From Amaranthus tricolor (lineage: Eukaryota; Streptophyta; Magnoliopsida; Caryophyllales; Amaranthaceae): DNA of 64,000 bases. Below are positions 52,095 through 63,468 of the stretch, piece after piece. Each line of letters opens with the position of its first letter. The stretch's first letter is position 1. Both the position numbers and the translations under genes were made by a program. Location of the stretch: assembly GCF_026212465.1 (NCBI RefSeq), contig NC_080056.1, forward strand, positions 23,197,017-23,261,016. The letters are read 5' to 3'. The notes beneath the pieces were generated by a model. It saw only the letters and a program-made list of their open reading frames with translations. It did no database searches and was not told where the DNA came from.

Positions 52095-52973
52095 TGTAGG
52101 GTTTCATAATGACCCGACACTACGCGGAAGGAAGCCCCCCAAGACCCGCGCCTTAATTAATGCAATAAACAAGCATAATAAACATAATTAAGCAAGACTA
52201 AAAACAAAAATTATAGCTTTGTTGCGTGCTTCGCTCCCGAAGAGCTTCTACTTCAAAATCCCAAAACTACAAGATCTCCGACGAATCGTACCCTCGACCC
52301 GACCCGAGCATCCCATGTCTTGAAGGTTAGTCAAGACCCGGACAAACAAAACTATGAGTTTTACGAATCAAAGGTTTACTCTAATTACAAGAGTCGCCTT
52401 TTTAATGCCACTCAAGGTTGTATCTTTCCAATGCCCATGCCCTTGGTATTTATAGGGAAGAGCACCCTTGATTTCCAATCTCCCATCAATGTGGGAGAGT
52501 TAGTAAAATCAACAATTTATTTAATTCCAAATTAAATAAATAATCAACTTAATCCCATTGCGACAAGTGGCAGAATCACATGCTAATGAGTCATGGCCAA
52601 GGCTAGGTGGAATGGGGGGGGGGGGGGGACCATTTGCCTTGTTCCCTAAGGCCCTTGATCGGTCCCTACAAGCAAGCACAAAACCAGGTCAAGGAGGGAT
52701 GGTTGGCTTCCAGTTAGCACTGCCTTGCTGCCAAACATCCTAGCTAGCCTGTGCGTGCTGGTGTTGAGCTGTGCTGGTGTTGGTGCTTTGTGCTAGCGCC
52801 TAGCGCTGCTAACACATCGTGCAGGCGCTGGCCCCAACAATCCACGCACCACACGCATCCCCGCTGCACCTCTCCCACACGCACATGCCTCGCATCATGC
52901 GCACCTGCCTAGCACCCAGCCACGCATTCTGCGATGCAACACCATGCGAAGGCACGCATGTGCACAGGCATGC
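52095..52973 (-). mobile_element. Truncated 5' LTR of copia element
   Basis: Minus-orientation LTR ending at 52095 (plus strand tgtagggtttcat). It carries the TATA box (rc of ggtatttataggg, near 52450), R/U5 and part of U3, then stops at 52970-52973 where CACTA sequence begins. About 500 bp of the LTR start is missing. It contains a 15-G homopolymer at 52614-52628. Confidence 0.87.
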
Positions 52974-54522
52974 CACCTAATGAAGTAGCAACCCTCCGAG
53001 CAGAAATTACGAAGGACGTTCTCACCAAACTGGCACTCATGTTGCAGAAGATGGGAGCACCTGTTGTTGGCCTGGCAAACCTGATTATCGAGGATCAGCA
53101 AAGTCAACATGGGGATCCTAATGCATAGGTCGAGCCAACACCCGAGCCCATCACCCCCGTAGCACCCCAGCCCATTACTACCCCTAAAGGGGAAAACCCC
53201 ACACCGGAGACCATGTACTCCGTTGCTCAAAATCCGGAGCCAACTCCGGAGCCAGTGGTATAAGTACATAGTTTTTAAATATATAAGCACTTATTAATTT
53301 AAATTGCAACGCATTTTAATATTTTATTATGATGCTTATTATACTAAACTTAACAATTTTTAGGAGGCGACTCCTTGTTCTCTTTTGCTGCCTCAATTAA
53401 GTGTTGCTATTTATGGCGACTAACTGAGGTTGCATATGGTGTGGCCCAGCCAACCAAAGAGGGCCAAATAGTGCATTCAATGCCTGTTACAAGTGGCCAC
53501 ATCAGTGTGACCGTGGAAATTATTCTAAAGGGGTTTGAAGATTTCTCACTCCCTGTTCTAATACTAGAATGGAGCCTTGAGAAACTATCAGACGCCCTAG
53601 GTACCAATTCACTAACATGGTAATAATCATTTGTACCTTATTTATTTTGATTTTTTTAATTGCATGCTTACACTAATTTCGTTGTATAAATTGAAATAGC
53701 AAAAGAGTCCAAAGGAATCTAGGAGAGAGATCGGTTCCACAGCAAAGGTGTCGACTGGGTCAAAGTCGATGCCAAGCACTCCAATTTTGACTGATGCAGA
53801 GCTAAAAGATCTCTCTTAAGATTGCAAATGGCTACACACTGGTGCAACTTGCATAAGTGAGGAGGACCCAATCATTGTAAACCTGCAGAAGGAACAATTC
53901 TGCTTTGTAGAGAGCCCATTTGTAAATATTGGTCCTAGTGACATTGGGCAATTTTTGAGAGGAGATATGTTGAACGTAGCTCTTATCCATGTCTACATGA
54001 GGTGATGTTCATTATCTTACAAGTTAGGCATTATTGTTTAATTGTTTTAATAACTAAATTACTGACAAAATTTTCTTATTCGTGACTCAGTGCGGCTTAC
54101 GAGGAGCTAAAATTCTTGCGAACCTCCAATAAAAATTGGATGGTTTTGTCCTGAGTCGATTTTGGGTACTAAAAGTGTAAATGATCCAGATGACGTCAAA
54201 GCATACATTGAGACTGCTTTGACTAATTCCCTTGCATCTAAACACACGTTCATTCTGGCTCCATAAGTGGAAAAATAAGTATTATTTTTGAAATTGAAGT
54301 TATCTTTTGATTTTTAAGTTCACATAATCTCTAATTTGTTGATTTTAACTTTGCGTTTGCAGTTTGCATTGGATACTTTTGGTGATTTGTCCTTTCACGA
54401 ACACTGTGCTTGTCTTCGGCTTATTACAAAAACCATAAAGCCCGCCTCACAACACAAAATACAAAGCGTTGTTGAATGCGTACGTAAAATTAACTATTTT
54501 ATAAATTTGATTTAATTATATG

Positions 54523-54523
<1 letters not shown>

Positions 54524-54610
<87 letters not shown>
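54524..54610. repeat. (TA)n microsatellite in an intron
   Basis: Located at the same intron position as 16501-16755 of the related element, but pure TA and shorter. Confidence 0.95.
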
Positions 54611-54613
<3 letters not shown>

Positions 54614-54632
54614 TAACTAATCATATGTTAGA

Positions 54633-56203
54633 AATTACGTGTCAAGTTGTGATTTTAAGGGTTTTTAAGCGTTTTTGGCACTTTTGTGCATAAAGTAGCT
54701 CAAACGTGGTCCGTTTTGCACGAACCTTGGCACGCAACACTATTTGGTATATATTATTGTGTTGAAGCGTTTAAAATTGAAAATTATAGTCATATGCTAG
54801 AAATTAAGTGTTAAGTTCCAATTTTATGCGTTTTTAAGCTTTTTTGGCACTTTCGCGCGTAAGTAGCATAAACTTGGTTTGTTTTGCACAAAACTTGGCA
54901 CACAACACTATTTGGTATATATTATTGTGTTGAAGTTGTTAGAAATGAAAATCATAGTCATATGCTAGAAATTACGTGTTAAGTTAAGATTTTATGGGTT
55001 TTTAAGTGTTTTTTGCACTTTCGCTCAAAAAGTAGCTCAAACTTGGTTTGTTTGCATGAAACTTGGCACAAAACACTATTTGGTATATATTATTGTGTTA
55101 AAGTTTTTAGAATTTTAAATCATATTCATATGCTAAAAATTACGTGTTAAGTTGCGATTTTATGCGTTTCTAAGCTTTTTTGGCACTTTCGCGCATAAAG
55201 TAGCTCAAACTTGGTTTGTTTTGCACGAAACTTGGCACGCAACACTATTTGGTAAATATTATTGTGTTGAAGTGTTAAAAATTGAAAATCATAGTCATAT
55301 GCTAGAAATTACGTGTTAAGTTCCGATTTTATGCGTTTTTAACCTTTTTTTGGCACTTTCGCTCATAAAATAGCTCAAACATGGTTTGTTTTGCACGAAA
55401 CTTGGCACACAACACTATTTGGTATATATTATTGTGTTGAAGTGGTTAGAATTTAAAATCATAGTCATATGCTAGAAATTACGTGTTAAGTTATGATTTT
55501 ATTGGATTTTAAGTGTTTTTTGCACTTCCGCGCATAAAGTACCTCAAACTTAATTTGTTTACATGAAACTTGGCACACAACACTATTTGGTATATATTAT
55601 TGTGTTAAATTTTTTAGAATTGTAAATCATATTCATATGCTAGAAATTACGTGTTAAGTTGCGATTTTATGCGTTTTTAAGCTTTTTTGGCACTTTCGTG
55701 CATAAAGTAGCTCAAACTTGGTTTGTTTTGCAAGAAACTTGGCACACAACACTATTTGGTTTATATTATTTTTTTGAAGTGGTTAGAATTGAAAATCATA
55801 GTCGTATGCTAGAAATTACGTGTTAAGTTGCAATTTTATACGTTTTTAAGCTTTTTTGGCACTTTCGCGCATAAAGTAACTCAAACTTGGTTTGTTTTGC
55901 ACGAAACATGGCACACAATACTATTTGGTACAGATTATTGTGTTGAAGTGGTTAGCATTGAAAATCATAGTCATACGGTAGAAATTACGTGTTAAGTTGC
56001 AATTTTATACGTTTTTAAGCTTTTTTGGCACTTTCGCGCATAAAGTAAGTCAAACTTGGTTTGTTTTGTACGAAACATGGCACACAATACTATTTGGTAC
56101 AGATTATTGTGTTGAAGTGGTTAGCATTTAAAATCATAGTCATATGCTAGAAATTACGTGTTAATTTGATATTTTATGTGTTTTTAAGCTTTTTTGGCAC
56201 TAA
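54633..56203 (+). repeat. 169-bp tandem array C
   Basis: Anchors (ctttcgcgcata or variants) at 54681, 54850, 55018, 55186, 55356, 55525, 55693, 55862 and 56031, spacing 168-170 bp. Same position in the gene as array B but with one more unit. Confidence 0.94.
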
Positions 56204-56358
56204 CATCTATTTTTCTCTTAGTGCTTTCGACAACCATCTAATTCCATTGATTGCGGGTACTACACTCTGAAGTTCATGGACGATATTTTAAAATCCGTGA
56301 AAGAGGTTGCAGTCGTAAATATAGATGCTGTAAATATTTGGTACGTTCTTAAATTATA

Positions 56359-56490
<132 letters not shown>

Positions 56491-56859
56491 AGTAAAAGCT
56501 AATGTTTTTAAATCTTTTAATTTTATATTATATTATAGGTTTTATATGACATTCCAAGGGAAACACGCTCTTTGAGAAATGTAGAAATACGAGAATTAAA
56601 AGACAAGATTGCCACGTATCTCGCAATTTTTTGTCCTTGGTAAATTGTAATTAGTTTAGATTTTTTAGGACTTTAATGTATATATGTACGTACATATTAT
56701 AATATTATATATACGATCGAGAGTTTATTATTACAAAGAGATTTTTGGTGATTATTTGTAATTATCATTGGATTATTGGATTAATCATTGTTTATTACAT
56801 TGTACATTTTATTGGATTATTTTTAGTATTAAACGAAAAAAGAAAAAAAAATTAAACTA

Positions 56860-57105
56860 TATGCTGCAGGCCACCAAAAAACCGCAGCATATAGTTTAAC
56901 ACTATATGCTGCGGAATTTTGGTGGTCGGCAGCATATAGTGTTCTACTATATGCTGCGGTTTTCTTGTTGCCCGCAGCATTTGGTGCCTTTTTCTGCTGG
57001 GGTTTATAACTGCAGTATTTAAAATAGGCCATCTGTTGCTATCACTATTGTTTGAGGCCAAAACTGCAGCATATTATGGCTAAAAAACCGCAGCAAATGA
57101 GGTTT
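56860..57105. repeat. 3' subterminal repeats of truncated CACTA
   Basis: Repeated actatatgctgcgg and ccgcagcatatagt words in alternating orientation, able to form hairpins, like 18848-19090. Confidence 0.88.
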
Positions 57106-57117
57106 TTTCCACTAGTG

Positions 57118-58259
57118 GCTACGGTTCCCTTTTACTAATATTAGCTAAATTTGTTACTTACTAAATTTAGATCCAAAACAAAAGCCTTTTTAAAAGGATA
57201 AAAATATTCCATATTTGAAAAATCACACGGTTGTATTTTAGGTGGTTATAAAATATTTTTCCAATTAACTTAATAATTAAATAATGCAACAAATTAATTT
57301 TAACTAATACATCAACTAAAAAATCAAAAAATAACTTAATCAGAATTTCCAGCAGACGAATCTTCTCCAGACTCCAGTCTGGGAACAATGCACTGTTTCC
57401 ATTTTTCAGTAACGTTAGATCATCAAACTTGGGAACAGTAGACCTCCTGTCTACATTTGACATCCTAAGCGATATACCTTATCTAACTTCTTTGGTTTCT
57501 TTTGTCAAGTACACGTTCATAGACAAAGTCATAGGCTCTATCAATGATCTTAATCACAACCAGATATCGACCTGCAAACAATCTCTAAATATACATTTGT
57601 TTTTATAAAGTGTAGTCATCATCAAAACCTAAGAGTGCCAACAGATAAGTTATTCTTGAGATTTGGCATTAAGTGTAATTGGTATAAATAGACATCTAGA
57701 TATTGAATAATTAGGTCTTGGATACAGTCTTGCAACTATTTCTAGGTTTATTTGGAGTAGGATTTTCATTCAAATTTCAGATGAGGGTTTCAATTGTAGT
57801 TAGTGAAATCATCTTTATTAATAGGCATGAAGATATTGAAATTCTGCGATTTTTGTTCCATATTAACTATCTAGTATTTTCTAGGTTTCACTTTTCCCTT
57901 ATATTTTGTTTTCTTTGGTTAGGGATATAGTTTCCATTGAATTAGAAAAGGAAGAAGTCGGGTGTCGACTCCATGGAGGAAAGAAAATTAAGGTAGTGAA
58001 ACAAACTCTTAAAATTTAATTGTCGTGTTGATTGCTTGCTTGAAAATTCGTAACGCATAACATTATCAATTGATGCCTTCTTTTAGGCAAGAACTTATAT
58101 GCTAATTTCAATTTAAATGTTGGTTACTCATTTTTCTTCTAAGGTGGAATATTGAACTAATAAATGTAATAAGTGACATTATGAAAGATTATTAGGGGTT
58201 AAGAAATTTTGACGATCAATTCTATTCTAAATGGCAGATATTGAAATAGTGATTTACTG
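57118..58259. other. Intergenic DNA, nothing certain
   Basis: A minus-strand stretch at 57340-57590 has short coding-like blocks in broken frames, without a family I can name. The rest is AT-rich. Confidence 0.5.
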
Positions 58260-58459
58260 TATAAAATGGGGAAATTCTACGTGGTGGCTTCATGAATTCA
58301 ACTTTTCTACGTAGAAGATGAACATTTTTCCAACTCTCTTAAATGGCACCAAGGTTTAGAAAAATTAACCATAGTGCCGTTTTTTAGGTTTATGGAGAAC
58401 TTTTTTAGTTAAAATGGTTAACCTTTCATTTTTTTTTTCTTAAAAAATTATTTAAATTA

Positions 58460-58715
58460 CTTCCTTCGTTCTATTAATATTGCAACAAGGATAAAATTAT
58501 GCATCCCAAAGCACATTTTATATGCTAAATATCTATAATTGTGTAAGAGTAAAAATTATAAAAAATTGATATTGTGAAAGTATTTTATGAGACAAATCCA
58601 ATATGATCCTACATGACTATATTTTTCTTAATTTATAAATCATATTATATGGTAAAACAAGAGTGATGAATACTGCAAAAAGTCCATTGTTGCAATATAA
58701 ATAGAACGGAGGAAG
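58460..58715. mobile_element. Stowaway MITE nested in the left arm, 256 bp
   Basis: Ends CTTCCTTCGTTCTATTAATA and, inverted, CTTCCTCCGTTCTATTTATA, with TA on both sides (58458-58459 and 58716-58717). The opposite arm of the host element has the uninterrupted site (aaattatattttaaaa). Confidence 0.93.
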
Positions 58716-59037
58716 TACATTATAAAATAATAAAATTAAAAAAAAACAAAAAAATTCCAAAAAATTCCCAACCACCGCACAAACCCTAACTTTGCCAGAA
58801 TTCGGCCAGCCACCAACTCCCGACCACCGAAACACCTCCCATCCAACCCCTGACCACCGAAACCACCAAAACTGGCTAGTGGGCCTTCCACAACCCCATA
58901 TGACCTAGTCGAATTTAGGGTTTTGCAGTGGGGGTGGCGGTGGTTTGGACTTCGTAGTTGTTTTGGGGATCGGGGTAGCGATTTTGGGGGTCGGGACAAG
59001 GTCAGGTGGGGTTGTGGAAGGTCGACCAATTTTAGTG

Positions 59038-59180
59038 GTTTCGGTGGTCGGGGGTCGGATGGGAGGTAGTTTCGGTGGTCAAGGGTTGGATGGGATGTGG
59101 TTTCGGTGGTTGGAAGTTGGCTGGGAATTGGTTTTGGACGTCTGGGATTGGCTGGAAAGTAGTTTCAGTGGTCGGGAGTT
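59038..59180. repeat. 31-bp minisatellite, about 5 units
   Basis: Units start gtttcggtggtc or variants at 59038, 59069, 59100, 59131 and 59162, a period of exactly 31 bp. They are GT-rich on the plus strand. Imperfect inverted counterparts occur in the left arm near 58800-58870. Confidence 0.9.
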
Positions 59181-59913
59181 TGTACCTGGTCGGATTCCGG
59201 CAAGGTTATGGTTTGTGGGGTGGCTGAGAATTTTGGGAGTTTCTTTTTTTACATTTTTTTTAATTTTATTATTTTAAAATATAATTTAAATAGTTTTTTA
59301 ATAAAAAAAATCATAGGTTAACCATTTTAACTAAACAAGTTAGCCATAAACCTATAAAAGGACACTATGGTTAATTTTTCTAAACCTTGGTGCCACTTAA
59401 GAGAGTTGGAAAAGTTTAATTCTTGAGGCCACCACGTAGAACTTCCCTATAAAATAAATATATATAAAAAAAAAGAGTTGGGTTGATATCATAAGGCTGA
59501 TGTTGTCTTTACAGATGTTCAAAAAAAGAGACTTTACATCAATTTAAAATATTCCTAACTCTGTACCCTTGGCAGTTTCGATGTAAAATATAACGCTATG
59601 AGTACGTAAGTTTAGTTGTCTACAATTGTGCAGTTGTAATCATATATAAATCGTTGTGAGTTTAATTTTTCATTTTTGGGGATTTTCATAATTGGGGACT
59701 TTTGATTTTACTACTAGATGCTCAAGGTGCAAGCGAATCCTTTTCAGGTAAAGTCTGCAACTTTAAATTAGTGCATACAGGGGTGATTAAAGGTAGTTAT
59801 GTTGAATGTAACATGGTCTAACAATACAAATCAAGTTCATAAAATTGTAACATGTAGTTGCAATCTATATAGTGTTTTAATTTGTTTTACTTGCAGTGGT
59901 TTGTTTTCTTAGT

Positions 59914-60898
59914 AAGGGTGAGCAGAACTGGGTACCCGGTTAACTTCACAGGACCCAGTCTTAGAATCGGTTGTACCGGGTATCCAAATCTTGGACCCGG
60001 TTCCGAAACCGGTTGAAGCGGGTCCAGGAATTTCAAAACCCGTCTTAATCGATTGGAACCGGTTCCAAGACCGGGTACCCGAATCTTCAATCTTCATCCC
60101 ACCCACCCCAAAACAACCCGAAACCCAACCGAGCACCCTGAATCTACCCCCGCTCACCCCAACCCACACCACTACCTTCAACCTTCCAAGAAACCCTCAC
60201 CCCTCCTCCTTCGCTTCCCCACTATTTGTGACCTTAACCCTACACCCCAAGCCCCACCCCGATACCCCAACCATTCAACCACTGTCCTCTGCACCCTTTA
60301 TAGAATACATTCAAAAAGAACATGGGTGGAGTACTTAGCGGCGAGGAGGCGATAAAAGATGGGCAAACGGCTTGTGGTCCAACTGACAACCATTCATCTA
60401 GTAGATCTGAAACAACGATAGATGTGAAACAATTTGTACTTACAAAAAATAAGAATTAAGAGAAGTAGGACTTACTAGCGTCGGGGAGAGAACGGAAGTG
60501 GACGGTGGATTACTGGATGCTAGGTGACAATGTCGGTTGCTGGTATCAAGAGCAACGAGAGGCGGCGATTTTAATGAAGACCATAGTGGGGGAAGAGGAA
60601 GAGTAGAAAGAGAAAGAGAGAGGCGGTGAATCGGTGATAATGATTAGTGAATACTGATGAGGGCAAGAAGAGGAAAAGAAGGAGAGAGAAAGAGAGAGGT
60701 TGTTTTACAAAAAAAAATTAGAACATATTAAATAACTAGGTACCCGATGGGTACCGGTTTGAATTTCCAGGGCCCAGAATTGGAATCGATTTCAACAGGG
60801 TTCGAAAAATTTTAGAACTGGTTCCGGATCTGGACTCGCTGGGTCCTAAATGGTTCTGGGTCTGGTACCGGGTACCCTGGGTCTTTGCTTACCCCTAG
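59914..60898. mobile_element. Non-autonomous hAT-type element, 985 bp
   Basis: Ends AAGGGTGAGCA and, inverted, CTAGGGGTAAGCA, with the 8-bp duplication TTCTTAGT at 59906-59913 and 60899-60906. The subterminal parts are crowded with ggtacccgg, accggttcc and gggtcc words in both orientations. The middle (60080-60340) is C-rich and open but unrecognised. Confidence 0.9.
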
Positions 60899-60906
60899 TT
60901 CTTAGT

Positions 60907-61654
60907 GTCCTAGAATAATGTATTGAAAACCAAAATCCTTTTATTTCAAGACTCAAGATATGTGTCACAAATCAATGACATGAATGAAACAATAAATTGT
61001 AGCACCCTTCAATAACCAACCAATCTTACCGCTTCCTCTCCTCAAGCTTGAACCTTCCCCAAGGATGTTCAACCATATTAGCTCATACCTCACTTTGATT
61101 TGATGACCTTCGTCAAGACTTGCACAAAATCTTACCCTCCACCGGTAGAAGGACCAAATTACAAGTAAAGTCAAGAGGACTTTTGAAGGGTAAGCTCGGG
61201 TTGAGAATGTGGTGCTTAAAATCAATCCAATAAAACTCATACGTAACATCCTTGAGTGTAATATGCAAGGAAAAAAGAAGCATCAACTATGAAATTAATG
61301 AGATCAAACATCACACCGCCAACATTGAACACATTACTCTTCCTTGACGATATTAAACAAAGAACACCGTAACAAGTATATGTTTGAAGTTTTGAGTCGG
61401 TTATCTTTTTTTCTCGCAATTTTAAGTATTAAGTCCGGTTATGTGATTTGCAAGATATATGGAGGAACTTATTTGATTAGAGAAAGAAACAAATATACAT
61501 CCAAACCTAGAAATAGATGCGTATATGAAGGTTGTGTTTTAGAAATGACCTTGTTCTCTGCCTCTTACGTAGAGAGTAAACTCAGCAATTTACGAATAGT
61601 GTAATTATTTGATGACATGTACTCTAGGTGTTATCAGTTGCTGGAAAAACGCAC
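60907..61654. other. Flank of the transporter fragment, no gene recognised
   Basis: A minus-strand frame (61249-60965) with LDEGHQIKVRYE and WLNILGEGSSL has the look of transcribed repeat or pseudogene sequence, but I cannot assign it. Confidence 0.45.
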
Positions 61655-61967
61655 AACATTTCAAAAGATTACCTTCACAAAGTTCTCGCCCTTAATATAT
61701 GTGTTGATACAGTAGTTGGTGATGACATGAATCGAGGGGTTTCGGGTGGTCAAAGAAAGAGAGTTACTTCAGGTTGTCTATTCTTTCATTCAACTGACTA
61801 CTAGTTGTCAACTTTTTTTTTATTCTAATGACATATGCACTTCTTCGCAATCTTTTGATGCTATCTCACCTAATGCAGGAGAACTCATTTTTGGGTTGAA
61901 GAAAACACTCTTCATGGATGAAATATCAACTGGATTAGATAGCTTGACTACATTCCAGATTGTAAAA
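61655..61967 (+). pseudogene. ABCG/PDR-type transporter fragment
   Basis: Two exons of a nucleotide-binding domain. Exon 1 (about 61655-61772) reads [20 protein letters not shown] and then [13 protein letters not shown], the ABC signature. An intron 61773-61878 (GT..CAG, phase 1) is followed by exon 2 (61879-61967) with [14 protein letters not shown] (Walker B and D-loop) and TTFQIVK. Family members are full-size membrane exporters with two such domains. Everything after Lys is replaced by a copia LTR, and nothing recognisable of the earlier exons is in the window upstream. The intron position between VTSG and EL agrees with plant PDR genes. Confidence 0.85.
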
Positions 61968-63452
61968 TGAAAGGAATAGTGTCCTTCCAACAAGTATATT
62001 ATTCTGATAGAGGGTTTAGAATTGTTACAGAGTTAATTCTTAAGTAAGATCAAGTGATCGAAATGCCTAGGCGGAGGCCGCTTCCGATCAGTAATATCAA
62101 GGTACAATTCCTATAACAGCTTAATCTTAACTAAAACCTTCGGGTCGAACCCAATCGAATCACCGATCTGAGACAACGAATTAATCCGAAAGGACTTAAT
62201 GAGTCGGCAGAGTTTTACGAATACAGACGTCGGATATCGAGCCTAGAGTGTCGAGGCCGAGCGTCGCAAAATCACAAGCGACAAGTACGAGCGTAGCCGT
62301 AGCACCACGATGGTCTAACCATGTGGATGCTAGCCTAGTTCGAGCTAGCATGCACCTAGCATGGCTAGGCGCACCATCGCAGTACAAGCACAGCACCATC
62401 GCATGGCAAGGCCATTGCGTGTGTGCGTGTGCTTGTGCCTTAGCCGATCGCATCATCATAACAGCATGCCTGCCCACATGCGTGCCTTTGCATGGCACTG
62501 CATCGCAGCATGCGTGGCTGGGTGCTAGAAACCATCGCAGGCTCCTCGCACAAGCACAACACCATGGCAGGCCTTATGTGCGTGTGCGTGTGCGTGGAAG
62601 GCATCGCAGCAGCAGCAGCATGCGAGTATGTGCGAGGCTGGTGCGTGGTGCGAGGCTGGTGCACATGGTGCAAGGCATGTGCGTGTGTAAGAGGTGCAAC
62701 CGGGATGCGTGTGGTGGGTGAGATGCTGGGGCCATGTCCCGCACGATGTGCTAGCAGCGCTAGGTGCTAGCACAAAGCACCAGCACAGCCCGCAACACCA
62801 GCACGCACTGGCTAGCTGGGATGCTGGGCAGCAAGGCAGTGCTGGCTGCCAGCCAACCAGCCCTCCTTGACCCGATTTTGTGCTTGCTTGTGGGGACCAA
62901 TCAAGGGCCTTAGGGAACAAGGCAAATGTTCTCCCTGCCCCCACCTAGCCTTGGCCATCACTCATTAGCATGTGATTCTGCCACTTGTCGCAATGTGATT
63001 AAGTTGATTATTTATATAACTTAGAATTAAATAAATTGTTGATTTTACCAACTCTCCCACATTGATGGGAGATTGAAAATCAAGGGTGCTCTTCCCTATA
63101 AATACCAAGGGCATGGGCATTAGAAAGATACAACCTTGAGTGGAATTAAAAAGGCGACTCTTGTAATTAGAGTAAACCTTTGATTCGTGAAACTCATAGT
63201 TTTTTTTGTCCGGGTCTTGACTAACCTTCAAGACTTGGGACGCTCGGGTCGAGTCGAGGGTACGATCCGTCGGAGATCAGTTTCGGGATTTTGAAGTAAG
63301 AGCTCTTCGGGAGTGAAGCACGCAACAAAGGTATAATTCTTATTCTTAGTCTTGCTTAATTATGTTTATTATGCATGTTAATTGCTTTAATTAAGGATCG
63401 GGTCTTGGGGGGCTTCCTTTTGCGTAGTGTCGGGTCACTACGAAACCCTACA
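61968..63452 (+). mobile_element. Complete copia 5' LTR
   Basis: 1,485 bp, starts TGAAAGGAATAGTG, ends AACCCTACA, followed by the primer-binding site. Contains a GC-rich U3 block (62220-62940) and TATA box. The element body lies beyond the window. It is inserted in the ABCG exon; the 5-bp duplication cannot be checked because the 3' end is not here. Confidence 0.92.
63098..63105 (+). promoter_or_regulatory. LTR TATA box
   Basis: cttcccTATAAATAccaagg. The same context is conserved in the LTR copies near 22455 and 52450 on the other strand, so it is probably the retrotransposon promoter. Confidence 0.75.
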
Positions 63453-63468
63453 GTGGTATCGGAGCCAT
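63453..63468 (+). other. Copia primer-binding site
   Basis: gTGGTATCGGAGCCAT directly after the LTR, complementary to the 3' end of initiator-Met tRNA. Confidence 0.88.

Larger units (their letters stand above)
58268..59447. mobile_element. Long-inverted-repeat element (MULE/foldback-like)
   Basis: Ends GGGGAAATTCTACGTGGTGGC and, inverted, GGGAAGTTCTACGTGGTGGC. The arms extend inward for over 300 bp once a MITE in the left arm is discounted. It is flanked by TATAAAAT at 58260-58267 and 59448-59455 (8 bp; the ninth base differs, G/A). Long arms and an 8-9-bp duplication suggest a Mutator-like element. The interior is GC-rich, with a 31-bp minisatellite and no transposase. Confidence 0.8.

Noticed and set aside
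54633..56203. Centromeric satellite
   Set aside because: The unit length fits, but the arrays are short and lie at a fixed place inside a transposon gene. I see no evidence for a centromere here.
57167..57463. Possible host coding exon on the minus strand
   Set aside because: Short blocks look coding-like in two frames, but no motif is diagnostic and no splice structure is convincing.
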